A stretch of 64,000 nt of DNA from Mixophyes australis (GCA_036250195.1 JAVHZZ010000003.1:339269375-339333374); one strand, 5' to 3'; shown: positions 21,621 through 34,365, counted from the stretch's first letter. The notes: generated by a model not told the origin, from the sequence alone. Numbers and translations are program-made.

Positions 21621-22470
21621 GAAATTTTCATTTATGTGATACTGTACAGAACCAAACAATTTCTTATCATCCAAAACAAGACATTAGTAGAAGACACTCA
21701 TGGTCATTAGCATTGTTGACAAGGGGAGCATTGTTTTTCTGCAACAAGTTTCTCTATAATATGCATTGAATATGGGGTTGAAGTTTCATATATTTAAAAA
21801 ATCAAAATATTGTTGGGTTTTTGTAAAAACTTCTAACCACATAATAAGTAGATAAATAAATAATAAAAAAAATAAAATGAGGGGCTTTATTGAGCAGACT
21901 AGATGGGCCAATCCTCTAAATTCTATGTTTCTAAGTTTAAAAAGTAAAATGACTAGTTGCATTATTTTGCACATGACTTGTTTGTACCCTTCTTGGAGTT
22001 GTGACAGCAATCTCTGCTTCCACATGTGGTCCTCACTAATAGCTCATTTCTACAAATCCTCTATTCACTGGTGGTGAAACCGGCTGCTGCCTGTGACTCA
22101 CATGATCCATGACTACAAACAACTGAAATGGAACAAAATACAATTACCCTTGGCCAAGGAATGATCTACACATGCAGAGCAGATTAAACTAACATGGAAC
22201 CTGTTTAGAGTCCATCAGTGAACCTTAAAGAGAAGTTAGCAAGAATAAAATAATTTGTGCAGTGTGTTTTTTTTTTAATGTTACAGCAAACAAAATATTG
22301 TATTTTTAAATAACTGTTTTGAGTTTTGCCTCTTCCTACTAAAAGTGGAAATTTTATGTGTTGTCAGATCAGATGTGGTGTCAATTTTGATAGTAGCTAT
22401 CAGTAGGCCCACAGGAGATCAGAGACAAAATTAATCTGAACAGCGGGGGGCAGATACATACTGGAACATG
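21621..22470. other. No gene recognised
   Basis: AT-rich sequence with short frames on both strands (21786-22077), none with recognisable motifs. Confidence 0.4.
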
Positions 22471-22640
22471 TTTTGCACCCTTGGAACACACAGTTCAATC
22501 TGTGGTCAGCTTCCACATCTGGGAAAATAAAGATCATTGATTTCTAAAGCTAATGAGATGCAGTGAGCCATAATCTCTATTTTCCCAGACGTTCAAGCTA
22601 TAGTGCCTGCAATTGAACTGAAGGCATCATGGGTGCAAAA
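22471..22640. repeat. Decayed foldback element
   Basis: TTTTGCACCC (22471) pairs with GGGTGCAAAA (22631-22640). Further inward, CAGTTCAAT pairs with ATTGAACTG, and TCTGGGAAAATA with TATTTTCCCAGA. Arms of about 70 bp with mismatches surround a short centre. It is probably an old MITE; no target duplication is visible. Confidence 0.6.
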
Positions 22641-22649
22641 GCAGTGCCC

Positions 22650-24030
22650 GCATATGTCAACCTTTTAGTGATATCTCTTTCATCTGTTTTGTCATACACA
22701 CAGTACAATGACCTCTGCAAAACATTATCTAGATGGAATAGTGCAGAACGAAAACAAAGGTATTTAAAGAAGTTAAAGCAAAATAAATAATAAGACAGAC
22801 AATGCTAATTCATTCTCATGAGCATTATGAAATTGTGCTTACTGTATTTCGGTTCAGTAAGTTTCACAATTGTAATCGATGGAACACATTCTATATGTAT
22901 TTCTGTGACTGGGCAGGAATCTATGGAATTCAATATAAACGTCCTATCACAAGATTTGTCACAATTAGCAGCTGAGCACTTCCAGATTCGCGGAAAATAA
23001 TTATTGAGTTCCGAAAAACTTGCAAGCTTCTCAATTTGCATATCAACACATTTGCAGCTGAAGATTCTGAGTAAATAATGACATTGCGTTTATGTCTTCA
23101 CTTCCATTTAAGTGCACAGCTTGTATTCTGCCGTTCACTGCCAAAGTCAACTGCGTGTTTTTGTTAATGAAAGTATTCATTGTCATTAAGGCGTTAAACA
23201 AACTTTTACTGAAAACTAAATAAAAAGCAGATTGTTGGAAATAGCTTTGGATAAGTGTTATGCAATTTCCAGTGACCTTTGAGGATGTAAAAGAACTATT
23301 TATTTCACTGTTAAAAGTTAAAAAATGTAAAACAAAACACAGATATATATTTTTATATTTTTATTATCTTCAATTTGTAGAATAACAAAATATTAAACAG
23401 TGCTGTACAATAATAAAATTGCATGTACTTTAAAAGGTTCTGTACAGCCTTTTTATTTATTTATTTAATACATAATACCTTATTTGGTCTCATTTAGTTT
23501 TAGGTGTAAACCCAGATAGAATGTGCAATTTTGCCCCTTGCCAAAACCGTGTGCTGTAGCTGCCCTAGCTCAACTGGCCAGTATTGTGTGACACATTAAA
23601 ATCAAATTGTACTTGCCTGCAAGAAAAACAAATTGCATCCCTTGCAGTGGAATATTTCTTGCAAAGGTGTTGCACATTTATCTAAATTAGGCCCTTTGAA
23701 TTTAAAAAACACAAAAAACCATGTTCGTCCATACCTATTTTCACCCAGCAAAGATCACATAATACTAATACATAATGACACACTTTAAGCTGTTGGCTCA
23801 TCTCAGTTTCCAAGTCAATCTTTCAGCGTTATGCTTTCGCCTGAGTCAGCTTCCTCCATAACTGGTGACAGATGGACCAGGTGAAAGCATAGTTCAGAGA
23901 GTGTGTTTTATATCACAGAGGAATGAACATGGCACTATGTAATGAAGAGGCCATGTAGAACATATTGGCCAACTGTCTTTAAATATTATATACATATATT
24001 CTTTATGTAATTTAAAATATATATAATATG
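22650..24030. other. No gene recognised
   Basis: AT-rich sequence. The two frames near 22805-23041 overlap on opposite strands and are not coding. A possible decayed MITE at about 23505-23700 has weakly matching ends but is below a level I would call. Confidence 0.4.
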
Positions 24031-24371
24031 GAACACTGTGGCTAAGTGGTTAGCACTTCTGCCTCACAGCAATGGGGTCATGAGTTCAATTCCCAACCAT
24101 GGACTTATCTGTGTGGAGTTTGTATGTTCTCCCCGTGTTTGTGTGGGTTTCCTCCGGGTGCTCCAGTTTCTTCCCACACTCCAAAAACATACTGGTAGGT
24201 TAATTGTCTGCTATCAAATTGACCCTAGTCTCTTTCTCTCTGTCTGTGTGTGTATGTTAGGGAATTTAGACTGTAAGCTCCAATGGGGCAGGGACTGATG
24301 TGAATGAGTTCTCTGTACAGCGCTTTGGAATTAGTGGCGCTATATAAATAAATGGTGATGATGATGATGAT
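24031..24371 (+). mobile_element. SINE with tRNA-like head and L2-like tail, copy 1
   Basis: The head carries an A-box-like TGGCTAAGTGG (24039-24049) and a B-box-like AGTTCAATTCC (24083-24093), the internal RNA polymerase III promoter layout of tRNA-derived SINEs. The body has GTGTGGAGTTTGTATGTTCT and TCCTCCGGGTGCTCC. The tail has GACTGTAAGCTCCAATGGGG, CTGTACAGCGCTTTGG and GCGCTATATAAATAAAT, then a (GAT)n run. The tail resembles an L2/CR1 LINE 3' end and suggests mobilisation by L2 enzymes. An 86-codon open frame covering it is not a protein gene. Confidence 0.8.
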
Positions 24372-25170
24372 TTTATGACAAAGGCATTATTTAATTACAA
24401 AAGTGCCTTTACAGTGATTGACTCCTGTGTAGTGTTGGTGATGTTTGAAAATCACATCACAAGCACATTTAATGGTTGTACAACTTAAGTTGTTATCAGC
24501 AACACTACAGCTTTATATTATTTTGGGAACAGTCGTAGGATGGAAAAAAACCTTCTGTCAGTGCAATCTGAGCTTAAAAGTTCCAAGTCCATCCCAAGCT
24601 TTCCACACAGCAGAGTGAATTGACCATCATTGTTCCAGCTCTGTATTTCTAAAGTCAGGTTTCACCCTAACAGTTGAAAATGCCAATCTGTGAAATAACA
24701 AAACAAACGTGTTATGTATAGATTGTAATGTACATTGCACCTATGCAAAACGGCAAATTCAACTGCAAAATTCAAATTGCAGGGGAAATTTTGGTGCAAT
24801 TTTGCTTATCACTACAGTCAGCTATTGCTTCCAGATCTGGGTCCACCCCCAAAGGCTCATGGAAGCTAGCAAGATATTCTCCCAGCCTCAGTTGTTGCCA
24901 TGAGCGTATGTTAGATATATGAACTGTATTTCATATACAGGTTCATTTGAAACCACAGTTTTCAAGCACCCGTTTTATAGGAGCCGCATAGCGCTACAAA
25001 TATCCCGCTTGCCTCTATTACTCTCCTCACATCATAATACTGTGCCTATCACATGTAGCCTTGTCCTCTATTACATAGTCACATAAGTAGACAGATCGCT
25101 ATCTACCATGTGATCAGAGCTCTAATCTCCTGAAATAATCTGTGCTGCTGTATTCATTCTGGTGATCTGA

Positions 25171-25333
25171 TTAGTTGGCTGCTATTAAAGTGACCTTAGT
25201 CTGTGTGTACTCGTATGTTAAGGAATTTAGACTGTAAGCTTCAATGGGGCAGGGACTGATGTGAGTGAGTTATCTGTACAGCGCTGTGGAACTAGTGGTG
25301 TTATATAAAGAGATGATGATGATGATGATGATG
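25171..25333 (+). mobile_element. SINE/L2-type tail fragment
   Basis: The second half only of the same repeat is present: TTAGTTGGCTGCTATTAAAG, GACTGTAAGCTTCAATGGGG, CTGTACAGCGCTGTGG, then (GAT)n. The tRNA-like head is absent, so this copy is 5'-truncated. Confidence 0.75.
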
Positions 25334-25738
25334 GGCTACAGGTTCTTCTATCACTGGCCAGTTTAAAATTGCATACATCCAGGATGAGTCAGAGATGAAG
25401 ATTGAACACAATAAGGGGCTTAAACCTACATCAAAAGTACCTTAAAATGTGCTATTAGCCTTGGATATCTAAAACGAACATCTTATCCCAATTAGGAAAC
25501 ACCTATTTTATCGAATTGAATGAATTTACTCCAAATTTCTTTACAGAGCCATGTGAGAAATATGGGCTCTCACAATCCATTCAATTTCAATACTTGCAAA
25601 TTAAAGGATTTATTCAAACATAGATTAAATCTACTACATTATATTGCCTAACATGATATGAAAGAACATGTACATAGACTGCAGGACGAGGACATGCAAT
25701 ATTTCTTTTACATTTTCAGTTGCATGGGAAAGGGATCA
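25334..25738. other. No gene recognised
   Basis: AT-rich spacer between the SINE tail and the next MITE, without repeats I could define. Confidence 0.4.
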
Positions 25739-26002
25739 GGGGCAAACGCAGGATTTGTAGAGGGGGGTTTCCACACCACGCCAACAGTGGGCGTGACCAG
25801 CATGCATGGGGGCGTGGCTATAATTTTAGACAGTGCTTGGCTGCTCTCCAAGTTTTCCTAGCCCCATAATATACATGGGCAATGCTACGTGCACTACTGT
25901 TAGGTGCACTCTCCCTTTTCAAGCAGAGCTTTGTGAAGCGGAAGCAGGATCCAGCCACCTCAATTATACAGTGCTCCAGGCTTGGAGGGGGGTTTCCAGG
26001 CA
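25739..26002 (+). mobile_element. hAT-like MITE, family B copy 2 (3'-truncated)
   Basis: It starts CAGGGGCAAACGCAGGATTT and follows the copy at 14036 closely up to TTTCCAGGCAC, where similarity stops. The terminal 25-30 bp seen in copy 1 are missing. Confidence 0.65.
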
Positions 26003-26288
26003 CTTTTTTCTTTATGTTGTTTACTAACGCTTGTTACAAATAGACATTGAAAAATGTGTTACTAGTGATAACAGTAAGTACAAATTAATTACTGCATATC
26101 ATATGTTATGAAGGACATTTATATAATGTGTACTCTACTTTCATTACATATATTTTTATTATTGTTAATATCCAATACTTATAAAGTGCCAACCAAACCT
26201 TGGATAATAGGCCCTATTTCTGGTTTTAATTCCATTTAATAAAACCCCCGACCCTGAACCCACCACATAAGTTTAACTGGATAGGTTT

Positions 26289-27395
26289 TGTGACAGGATG
26301 GACCACCTATGCCACCCTGTCTATTTTAGCTGGGAACCGGCTGGAGTTACTTTGCCACCATCCCCTTTCGTTATTCCGAATATACCCCTCCTGCAGCAGA
26401 GCAGTAGGAGGAGCTTGCTGTCACCACTGGGCTCCTTTATGGCTCCCAGAACCACGTTCCTTCTGGGTAACTGTCGCTGCTAGTGTGCTCCCGTGCTGGA
26501 CACTTGGGCTGTTACCCCTGACCGCTTACTATGGATCAGGGTGCTGTGAATGGATCCCCCCTGGCCTATCACACTGGCCAATGCTGCTGGGTAGCAGCAG
26601 AGTGGTAGTACTGGAGAGCTAGGTCCAAACCTCAGAAACAGCCGGATAACGGATTAGATTTAGGGTCTAATCTGCAGGTCACAGAGTTACAGCAATATTG
26701 AAGAAGTTGTCAAGCAGGGTCTTGAAGCAAAGAGTGATGTTTTATTTCGCTCAGGTGCCCTGACAAGCACAGTTCCATTGATTAAAGGTATCAGTGGTCA
26801 GGTCACATGGACCATCAGAATAATACATTTCAGTTTACAAGGGCTCCCTTTTTTTTACTATTTATGGAATACAGCCTTACAGGCTATTTTAGATTTACAT
26901 GCATTGCAAAGCTAACAACATTTACGCTTATCTGTGATATCTTAGAAACCTTGCTGTGATTTCCTGCACAGTGGACATCTGACATCAAGTCTAATTACAT
27001 CTTCCTATGACCCTCACACTTCAAAAGGTCTAATTAGCATGATATTAGCATGAGTCCTTTCTTCCAACAGTTGCAGAATACACATTTCCTCCAAAGAAAA
27101 GAATTCCCCAAGTAAAAGTTGCAAACCCCAAATAGATACATTTCCGTACACCAAGATATACAAAAGGCTTTCTAAACAAAGGCTTATTGTATCAGATATA
27201 TACATTAGAAATAAGGCATTTCCTCTAGAAAGGTTTAAACAGAAAAAATAAATTTTCTCCCCCTAGTGTCAGAAATTAAAGATTCCCCTTACCAAAATAT
27301 ACACAATAGCACGTGCAATTATATAAATAAGCGTCATGAGCTATTTCCTTTAAATACATTTATACCATAAGTTATTTATAAGTGATCCAGTCACA
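26289..27395 (-). mobile_element. Solo LTR, 1,107 bp, 5-bp target duplication GGTTT
   Basis: The ends are TGTGACAGGATGG and CCAGTCACA, with GGTTT on both sides (26284-26288 and 27396-27400). TG...CA termini plus a 5-bp duplication mark a solo LTR. On the minus strand an AATAAAACATCAC word (rc of about 26730-26742) could be a polyadenylation signal, the basis for the tentative strand. Open frames on the + strand at 26290-26622 show no known protein and are not called. Confidence 0.8.
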
Positions 27396-27400
27396 GGTTT

Positions 27401-28740
27401 CATAACAATAATAGAGAAATAAAATCAATTAGTAAATAACTCAATATATTTTCTTCCTTATTTTTCATGCTGCAGCCTCATACATAGATATGGGTGTGCA
27501 CTGTACATACTTTTCACTTGGGGGCGATCAAGTCTTTCAAGCTACATATAAATACATTTTGCAGTAGTGGTTGAACAGTCTGCCTAATGCATGTGTTAGA
27601 TGGAACTGTGCAGACTTATGTCATCAACGTTTCTTTTTTAGAGATTTACAATATATTTTGCATATTTTTAGCAAAACCTATATCTTGTTTTTCTATGAGA
27701 AAAAATTAGATTCCACATGGAAACACACTGCAGCATTAATGAGACTTGTGACCTTGACAGAATAAAACGACTAATTGTAGTCACACAAGTCAGGAATTCT
27801 CAGAATAATGTTTGCTTTTTCCCTTTAGTGGTATGGAAATATTTCCACACATGTTATTTTCAACTCCTATTAAGCAATCCAACAAACATACACCTTCTAA
27901 AAGGTCTAGTTTTATCATGCTAACACTATTTGATTTTCTTTTAATTAATGTATATCTAAAATATATCTATTTTAATGTATGTGTGTGTGTATTGTGAGAA
28001 AAGCTATACAGAAGAGGATGATGTATACTCTTTTGTCCCCCTCCCTGCAATCACAATCTTCTGCTGTCACATCGGGAAGACTTCACACATGAATATGCAA
28101 ATGAGAAGTCTTGTGACTATCTGCATAGATGTTTCTTAGCAAAAGAGGATTGCAATAAACTACATGTATCGCCTTCATTAGCAGGAATCTCCTAAACCTT
28201 TATCAGTCCTGGCAAGAACTAGTGTATCCATGCATGTCTAATTACAGGGAGAGTGTACTGCTGGATAGGATAATATGTCCACAGTACATGTGGAACAATC
28301 TCTGCAGATATAGCAACTTCCAACATAAACCAAGTCTAACGTTAATTACTACACTTCAATTTATGCAGTATGCATGATAAGAATAGATACTTACAACAAG
28401 TAGCCAACATATTTCACTTTTCCAGATAAAAGATCGCATACCACACACCATAAGTTATGAATTCACTATAAAGGAAAATGTTAATTATAATAATAACCAC
28501 CACAATGCATTCTCCAAGCACTCCCCTGGATCCCCAAGATTAACCCCATTTGGTCATGTTGTGCACACAGTGAATCAGTAGATTGTGAAAGCTACTCTGA
28601 GTATGTTGCTAAAATAGAAACAATGGAGATCACCCGGGTGCTTCTCTTACACTAAGAGAGTCAGTAGCTGATGACAGATAACATTAATACATAACATTAA
28701 TACACTACCCCCAGATAATATTAATACACCCCCCCATCCC
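27401..28740. other. No gene recognised
   Basis: AT-rich sequence with a short TG repeat near 27981. Several short frames (27571-27997) overlap each other and lack motifs. A repeated ATAACATTAATAC word lies at 28679-28720 just before the minisatellite. Confidence 0.4.
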
Positions 28741-28849
28741 TGTAAATTCACTTACCTACTTGTGAAGAAACTGCTGTTATATCTGCCTCAGCCATTGTGC
28801 AGAGCTCGGGAGAGGGGTGAAGATCAAATGAAGAGGAGAGGAAGGGGCA

Positions 28850-29190
28850 GGAGGTGAGGGTAAGGAAGGGGCAGGAGGTAAGGGTAAGGTAGGGGCAAGA
28901 GGTGAGGGTAAGAAAAAGAAAGGGGCAGGAGGTGAGGGTAAGGTAGGGGCAGGAGGTGAGGGTAAGGAAAGGGCAGGAGGTGAAGGTAAGGAAGGGGCAG
29001 GAGTTAAGGGTAAGGTAGGGGCAGGATGTGAGGGTAAGGAAAGAGCAGGAGGTGAGGGTAAGGAAGGGGCAGGAGGTGAGGGTAAGGAAAGAGCAGGAGG
29101 TGAGGGTAAGGTAGGGGCAGGATGTGAGGATAAAGAAGGGGCAGGAGGTGAGAGTAAGGAAGAGGCATGAGGTGAGGTTTTTAGGAAGGG
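28850..29190 (-). repeat. 24-bp minisatellite, about fourteen units
   Basis: On the + strand units read GAGGTGAGGGTAAGGAAGGGGCAG with few changes and two indels. Because 24 is divisible by three, the minus strand keeps an open frame through it (28748-29242) encoding an eight-residue repeat, LTLTSCPF. I treat this as a non-coding array. The regular unit length and clean frame are notable, but the flanks show no exon features. Confidence 0.85.
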
Positions 29191-29244
29191 GCAGGTGGTA
29201 ACGATAAGGAAGGGAAAAAAATGGCTCTACGGAATAGTGCATTG

Positions 29245-31130
29245 CTGGATGTTCCTGGGGGAGGGAACAGCCATCGGGATGCAGAGTAGCAGTGGGACCG
29301 GCCTCCTAGGCCATGGATGACCTTGATTATCCCCGTTATGCAGATCACTTACTAGGCCACCTAGAACTTAGGTCACTGTCGGTCTGCTGGCCTTAGTCAG
29401 GGGCCTAGGTCATCTAACGAGTGATTCAGCCCTGCTACTACACTACACTTAGCACAATTAATTTTAACATCTGAAAGAACGGACAGCTCTGTCTCCCAAA
29501 TCTGGCCGACACCCCATGGGCTTAGTAGAGTAACATGCACTATAAGAGGGAGTAAATATGTGAAGGTATTAGACACAATAAAGGATTGTCCTCACTAGAT
29601 TCTCTCTTTCTGAACGGATTCCTCTTTTAGTAATGTAAGAAAGGCCCTAAAACAGTCTACCACTACCGCAAACCGTTAGGCCCTACCCATTCACATCTCT
29701 TCACAAACAGTAAACTTACTTACAAATTCTATGAAAAAGTTAGAAATAACAAATTGAGGAAATCTACTTGGTGAACAACTGATTTTGCTCTGTGAGTGTC
29801 AATATCAGTTATTTGTTATGTTTAAAAGTCTGCGGGAGTTTTGCTGATTTCTACTGACCGTTGTGTGCTAGTAGTTTCCTGCCAGTCAAGTTTACAGCTA
29901 TAGGCCATAGGCTAGGCAAGACCACAGGAAGTCTCCCTGGAACATAGAGGTTGTCTAAACTTGTTTTATGTCTTGACACTACTTTCAAATACTGATTTCC
30001 ACACACAGCTGGGCTCCCAATAGGGTTGTGGACTAGAACTGGTGGATGAATTACAAACAGTTCCATGAAGTCTAAGACCCATTAATGGGTTACTTCCAAA
30101 GCCACAGAGGACTTGTTTAATTTAAAAATCTGCAGTTATTCTTGTGTCACACGGACCAGACAGCATTCTGCCAAGCGAAACTCACAGTGATCTTACAATA
30201 TAAATATCAAAGTCACTTCTATATCATTTTTTTCATTTGTATGATTAATTTGGCTAGCGAATGGCTCCAGCAGGAGTGAGACACTGGTGTTTTCTACCAA
30301 TCTGCTGAGAAATAGGGGTCATAAGGGACATTTGCTTATTGCCACATACTAATTGAATGACTTGTTCCAGGTGACAATTCCTACCTTGCCCACGCACAAT
30401 GCGTAAGTAAAATTGACCAAATGACACTGATAAAATGAAAATGTCAGTTTATTATACTGTAGTTGCACTGATGTCGGATTCGCACAACATTTTATGTATA
30501 TGAAATTAGTGGCTATAAATCAATAATTAAACGTATTTTTTTTTTGTAGAAATGGGGCATTTGTTTATGTTTATATAAAATGCTGAGGCTAACACTATTT
30601 GCTCTGTTCTGAGCAGTTCATGAGTAATTGTTTATTTTAGAAACATATCATCATTAATGTCACGGAGGCATAATCACATATTGAAAAAGGAGAAGGCGAA
30701 TTAGCAGATGCTTGAGGCAGTGTGAATGTCAACACAGAGATCACAGTGATAGTTAATCTAAAGCATCTAATAGAGGTATAGAAGGGCAATCCTACAGACT
30801 ATAACACATCAGTACCTTAACTGCCCTAATGATGGCAACATGTTATAATGTCAGTAATGCAAAATAACCCACATCATATATCTGAAATAATTTGTTATTT
30901 TTTTTTTATCTTAATCCAGTTTTCTTACCTTGTAACATTAAAACTATATAATGTTTGTGAAGGAGTTTTATGTTTAAAAGCTATATCTATATTCAAGCTA
31001 TATCTATTTGCACAATGTTTTATTTTGCAAGAGACATATGCCATGTAGATTTAGTGTATCCATTTGTATGAAGGTACAGTAACCATGCAGTACGTGTTCA
31101 ATATGTGATGCAAGAACAGCGGGTCACAAA
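29245..31130. other. No gene recognised
   Basis: A GC-richer block at 29240-29440 (TGCTGGATGTTCCTGGGGG, GGCCTAGGTCATC) may belong to the same repeat as the minisatellite, but no ends were found. The remainder is AT-rich with short frames only. Confidence 0.4.
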
Positions 31131-31139
31131 TGTTATTAT

Positions 31140-31804
31140 TAGAGATGCTCTGGCACGGTTTTCTGAAAACAGAACCCACCCGAACTTAGGGGATCCGAGT
31201 AGGCTCGCGAGCCGGCTCGGTACTGTCGTGCATCCTCGGATCTGAATCGAGGCAAAACGTCATTGTTGCGTTGTCGGATCTCCCGGGTATTGGATTTGAT
31301 AAGTACCTCCCTACCCAGGAGATTCAGCGACATTGTATACACAGAAACAGGGGTAGCAGTGTTCTTGTCACTCTCCAGTCTCCAGTGACATTGCTCAGTG
31401 CCATTGTTCACACAGAAACAGGGGTAGCAGTGTTCTTGTCACTCTCCATTCTCCAGTGCCATTGCTCAGTGCCATTGCTCACACAGAAACAGGAGGGGTA
31501 GCAGTGTTCTTGCCACTCTCCAGTCTCCAGTGCCATTGCTCATACAGAAACAGGAGGGGTAGTAGTGTTCTTGTCACTTGACAAAAATTGACTGGAAATG
31601 ACTGGAAATTAATGTTATTGAGGTTAATAATATTGTAGAAACAAAAAAAGAGCCAAATTATGTGATTTTAGCTAAAAAATTAGGGATTTTAGAAAACAAT
31701 AGGGATCCAAAACTGAAACCACACACGAGGGCGGTTTTACCAAAACCAAAACACGAAGTTAATCCAGATCTAAAACCAAAACATGGGGTCAGTGAACATC
31801 TGTA
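31140..31804 (-). mobile_element. Non-autonomous hAT element, 665 bp, 8-bp duplication GTTATTAT
   Basis: It starts TAGAGATGCTCTGGCAC and ends in reverse complement TACAGATGTTCACTGAC, with GTTATTAT on both sides (31132-31139 and 31805-31812). The first 120 bp match in reverse complement the terminal module at 2930-3078, and its repeats (31330-31580) match the array at 1370-1560. It is therefore an internally deleted relative of the hAT element at the window start, in opposite orientation. It has no coding capacity. Confidence 0.85.
31330..31580 (-). repeat. Tandem array inside the small hAT element, about 60-75 bp units
   Basis: Four units contain CACACAGAAACAGG, GGGGTAGCAGTGTTCTTGTC, ACTCTCCAGTCTCCAGTG and CCATTGCTCA. 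The two open frames here (31139-31501) are by-products. Confidence 0.8.
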
Positions 31805-32041
31805 GTTATTATTATTATTATTATATTATATGTTATATGTTATTATATATCATTATTTGAACCAATTTTTATGTATGAACCTACTTGTCTGCAAAGGATA
31901 TGCAGCAAAGATGACCTCTACTGTGAGTAATCATGGATATGGTTGATAAGTGCACAGAAACAGGAGTGAGAACAAGAATTTTGGGGGGTTATCACAAGGT
32001 GCCGATAGCATTATGTAAATGAATATACAGTATATACATCA

Positions 32042-32308
32042 TACTTGCCAACTTTTAAAACCTATATTCCTGGAGATTCCGGAGGACAGGTCATGTGAGG
32101 TGTAGGGGGGAGTGGTGACGCTGTCGCGTCACCCTAGCTCTGCCCCCTACTATAAAAAAGCAGAAATTCACAGCATTGAATAGCTGGGGGCGAGGATTAA
32201 AGGCGCAATTGCGTCATTAAGCCCAACCTCCACAAGTGTCCAGGTTGCCTACTCTTCCGAAATTCGGGAGCCTCCCGGAATTTCCGGGAGAGTAGGCAAG
32301 TATTATTC
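32042..32308. mobile_element. MITE, family C copy 1 (ATACTTGCC termini)
   Basis: Left end ATACTTGCCAACT and right end, in reverse complement, ATACTTGCCTACT. Near the right end a self-complementary CGGGAGCCTCCCGGAATTTC region gives a local hairpin. The interior is GC-rich. A related copy lies at 58173-58472. Superfamily and target duplication are unresolved. Confidence 0.7.
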
Positions 32309-33170
32309 ATGACATATGTAAACGAAAAGTATGAGCCTTACAGCATATATGAGAAGCAAATCAGGAGAAAGTTTATGACATTCAAATAAAAAAGTAACAC
32401 ATTCCCTCTCCTGAAGAGCTTACAGTCCAGTAGTGACATCAGAGATGCGGAAGGTAGGATAAGTGCAGTCGTGATTGGATTTAGATCAATGCTTACATTG
32501 CAGAATTTAGGTTTTCCCTTCCCTTTACATTATCAAATTGTGAAAAATGTTAATGACTATAATTGCATCTTAATTATACTTTTAAACTGACTTTCAAAAT
32601 ATTGGCTTACCTAGTGGATTAAATAGGATAAGAAGGGAATGTATTCACATTGAAATGAATATATCACTATAGTAACATGAGTTCTTTTACCCCATAGAAT
32701 TGCACATTTTTATATATGTGTGAATTAATAGCTAAGACAGCTAAAAATACTGCAAGATCTTTGGAGCAATGTCTTTATAACTAGTACAGTTTATATTTTA
32801 TTGTTTTATGGCAGCAATTCATCAAAATGTCATGCTTTTTAATATTTGAAAAAAAACAAAACCCTTTATATGTGAAGGTTGCGTTAGATATCTGCCAATC
32901 TTAGAAAATCTCATTATACTGTAAAAATGTGTTAAACGTGAGATTGGATGCTGAGTTGTAAATCTTTGCCGTAGAGCAGCATTTAGTGACCAGTACAGCA
33001 TTACACAACGTGGTTGATGCTTTACACAACCAATGCACTTTTTTTTTACTGTGGATAAAACATGTATGATTTGCAAACGTGCAACAGTAAGCTCAGAGTT
33101 CACATTGTTTCACTCCTGCTCATTAGTTTTCACTTTTTCTCTCCCAGTCTACAGGACTGCTTATTTCATC
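32309..33170. other. No gene recognised
   Basis: AT-rich sequence. The 93-codon minus-strand frame at 32822-33103 has no family motif. Confidence 0.4.
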
Positions 33171-33770
33171 AGTGGCGCCAAGTAGAGGGCGGGGAGCAGG
33201 TACAGAGTAGTAGCAGGTTTGCCTGTGTGGTGGGAGGAGCCACCAACCTTGTGAGGTCACCAGGGTCTCTCTGGCAAATTTTAGACCTGGGGGCAAGACT
33301 TGGCGCAGCAGCCTACTAGGGACATTATAAAGGAAAACAAGCACAGATAGCCCAGGGACCCAGTCCATGGTAGCCCACTATGGGACCAACCCTCAGGGGC
33401 GCACGCAGTATTGTCAGGGGGGTTTCCCCCCCTGACCCCCCCAAAAAGACAACAAACAACCGCGAGAGAGCTGCTGCGCATGTGTCAATACAGCACCGCC
33501 GCGGACGCTTCTTTGACAGCGCCGCGGCTGCTGTATAGGACAGTGCCACTGTGGGCACTTAGTTAGCGGAGGGGGGGTTTCTGGAGACCCAGAAACCCCC
33601 CCTGTGTGCGCCACTGAACCCTGGTAGCAGATGCCTCCCTGCCCCCCGGTCCCTGGTTGCCACTCCCCTTATGCATCTATGGGAGGGGCCCCAAGATGTT
33701 GCTCTACCGCGGGCCAAATACCCCTGTGGTTGACCCTCATTGTGCTAATATATAACTCTTTGAAGAATAG
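33171..33770. mobile_element. Probable old hAT-like element hosting a younger MITE
   Basis: CAGTGGCGCCAAG at 33171 looks like a hAT terminus, and the sequence to about 33770 is much richer in GC than the flanks, apart from the nested MITE at 33394-33616. I could not identify the matching right end or a target duplication, so this is an inference from composition and one terminus. The many overlapping open frames reflect the GC content. Confidence 0.35.
33394..33616. mobile_element. hAT-like MITE, 223 bp
   Basis: The ends are CAGGGGCGCACGCAG and, in reverse complement, CAGTGGCGCACACAG (13 of 15). AACCCT directly abuts both ends (33388-33393 and 33617-33622); the two further bases expected for a hAT duplication do not match. 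The centre is CpG-rich with an internal palindrome around GCCGCGG. Confidence 0.75.
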
Positions 33771-34365
33771 CAGTGGACAAGGCTTTCTGATCACATATGA
33801 TAAGCTGGCAGTCACTACATATTACAGGTGCTCAAACATTTTTTTCTAACTAGATTTAATTGCAAAGCAAATACAATGCTTAAACAGTAGTGCGTAGTAT
33901 TGTATCTTTATTATAATATTACCAATATCTATTTGAATGTTAATATGGAATGTATTTGACATATTTTCAACGTAGCGTCAATCCCTGTTGACAGCGGGAG
34001 TTAGAATTTCACATAAAAAAGTGGAATGCTATTGCTTGTGGTACTGAATTGGTTCAAGAATGCAAATACAAACTTTTCAATGGAGCCAATCTCACCCAAG
34101 CTCCCTTACCTTTGGGGTTCATTGTATATCTGATAAAATACATATTTGTGTGAAACGTGTCTGCTGAAGGAATAAATTGAAGTCTTGCATTTAGACAACC
34201 TCAATCTTATTTCAGTTATTGAACATTAAATGTCAAGGACAGGACATTTAGGGGAGATTAGCTCCATTGAAATCTTTGTAGTTTGAATTTTTATACTGAT
34301 TGATAGATATGACTGAGTGTCTTGCACAACTGATCTCTGTTGAAAGTCAAAACTCCATGTATAAA
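33771..34365. other. No gene recognised
   Basis: AT-rich sequence without repeats or frames of note. Confidence 0.4.

Noticed and set aside
24350..24371. GATGAT repeats as independent microsatellites (also 25315, 38632 and 60170)
   Set aside because: They are the normal tails of SINE/L2 copies and are annotated with them.
29240..29440. A GCCCTG-type end near 29437 that could close a hAT-type element containing the 24-bp minisatellite
   Set aside because: No CAGGGC left end or matching 8-bp duplication was found on the other side of the array.
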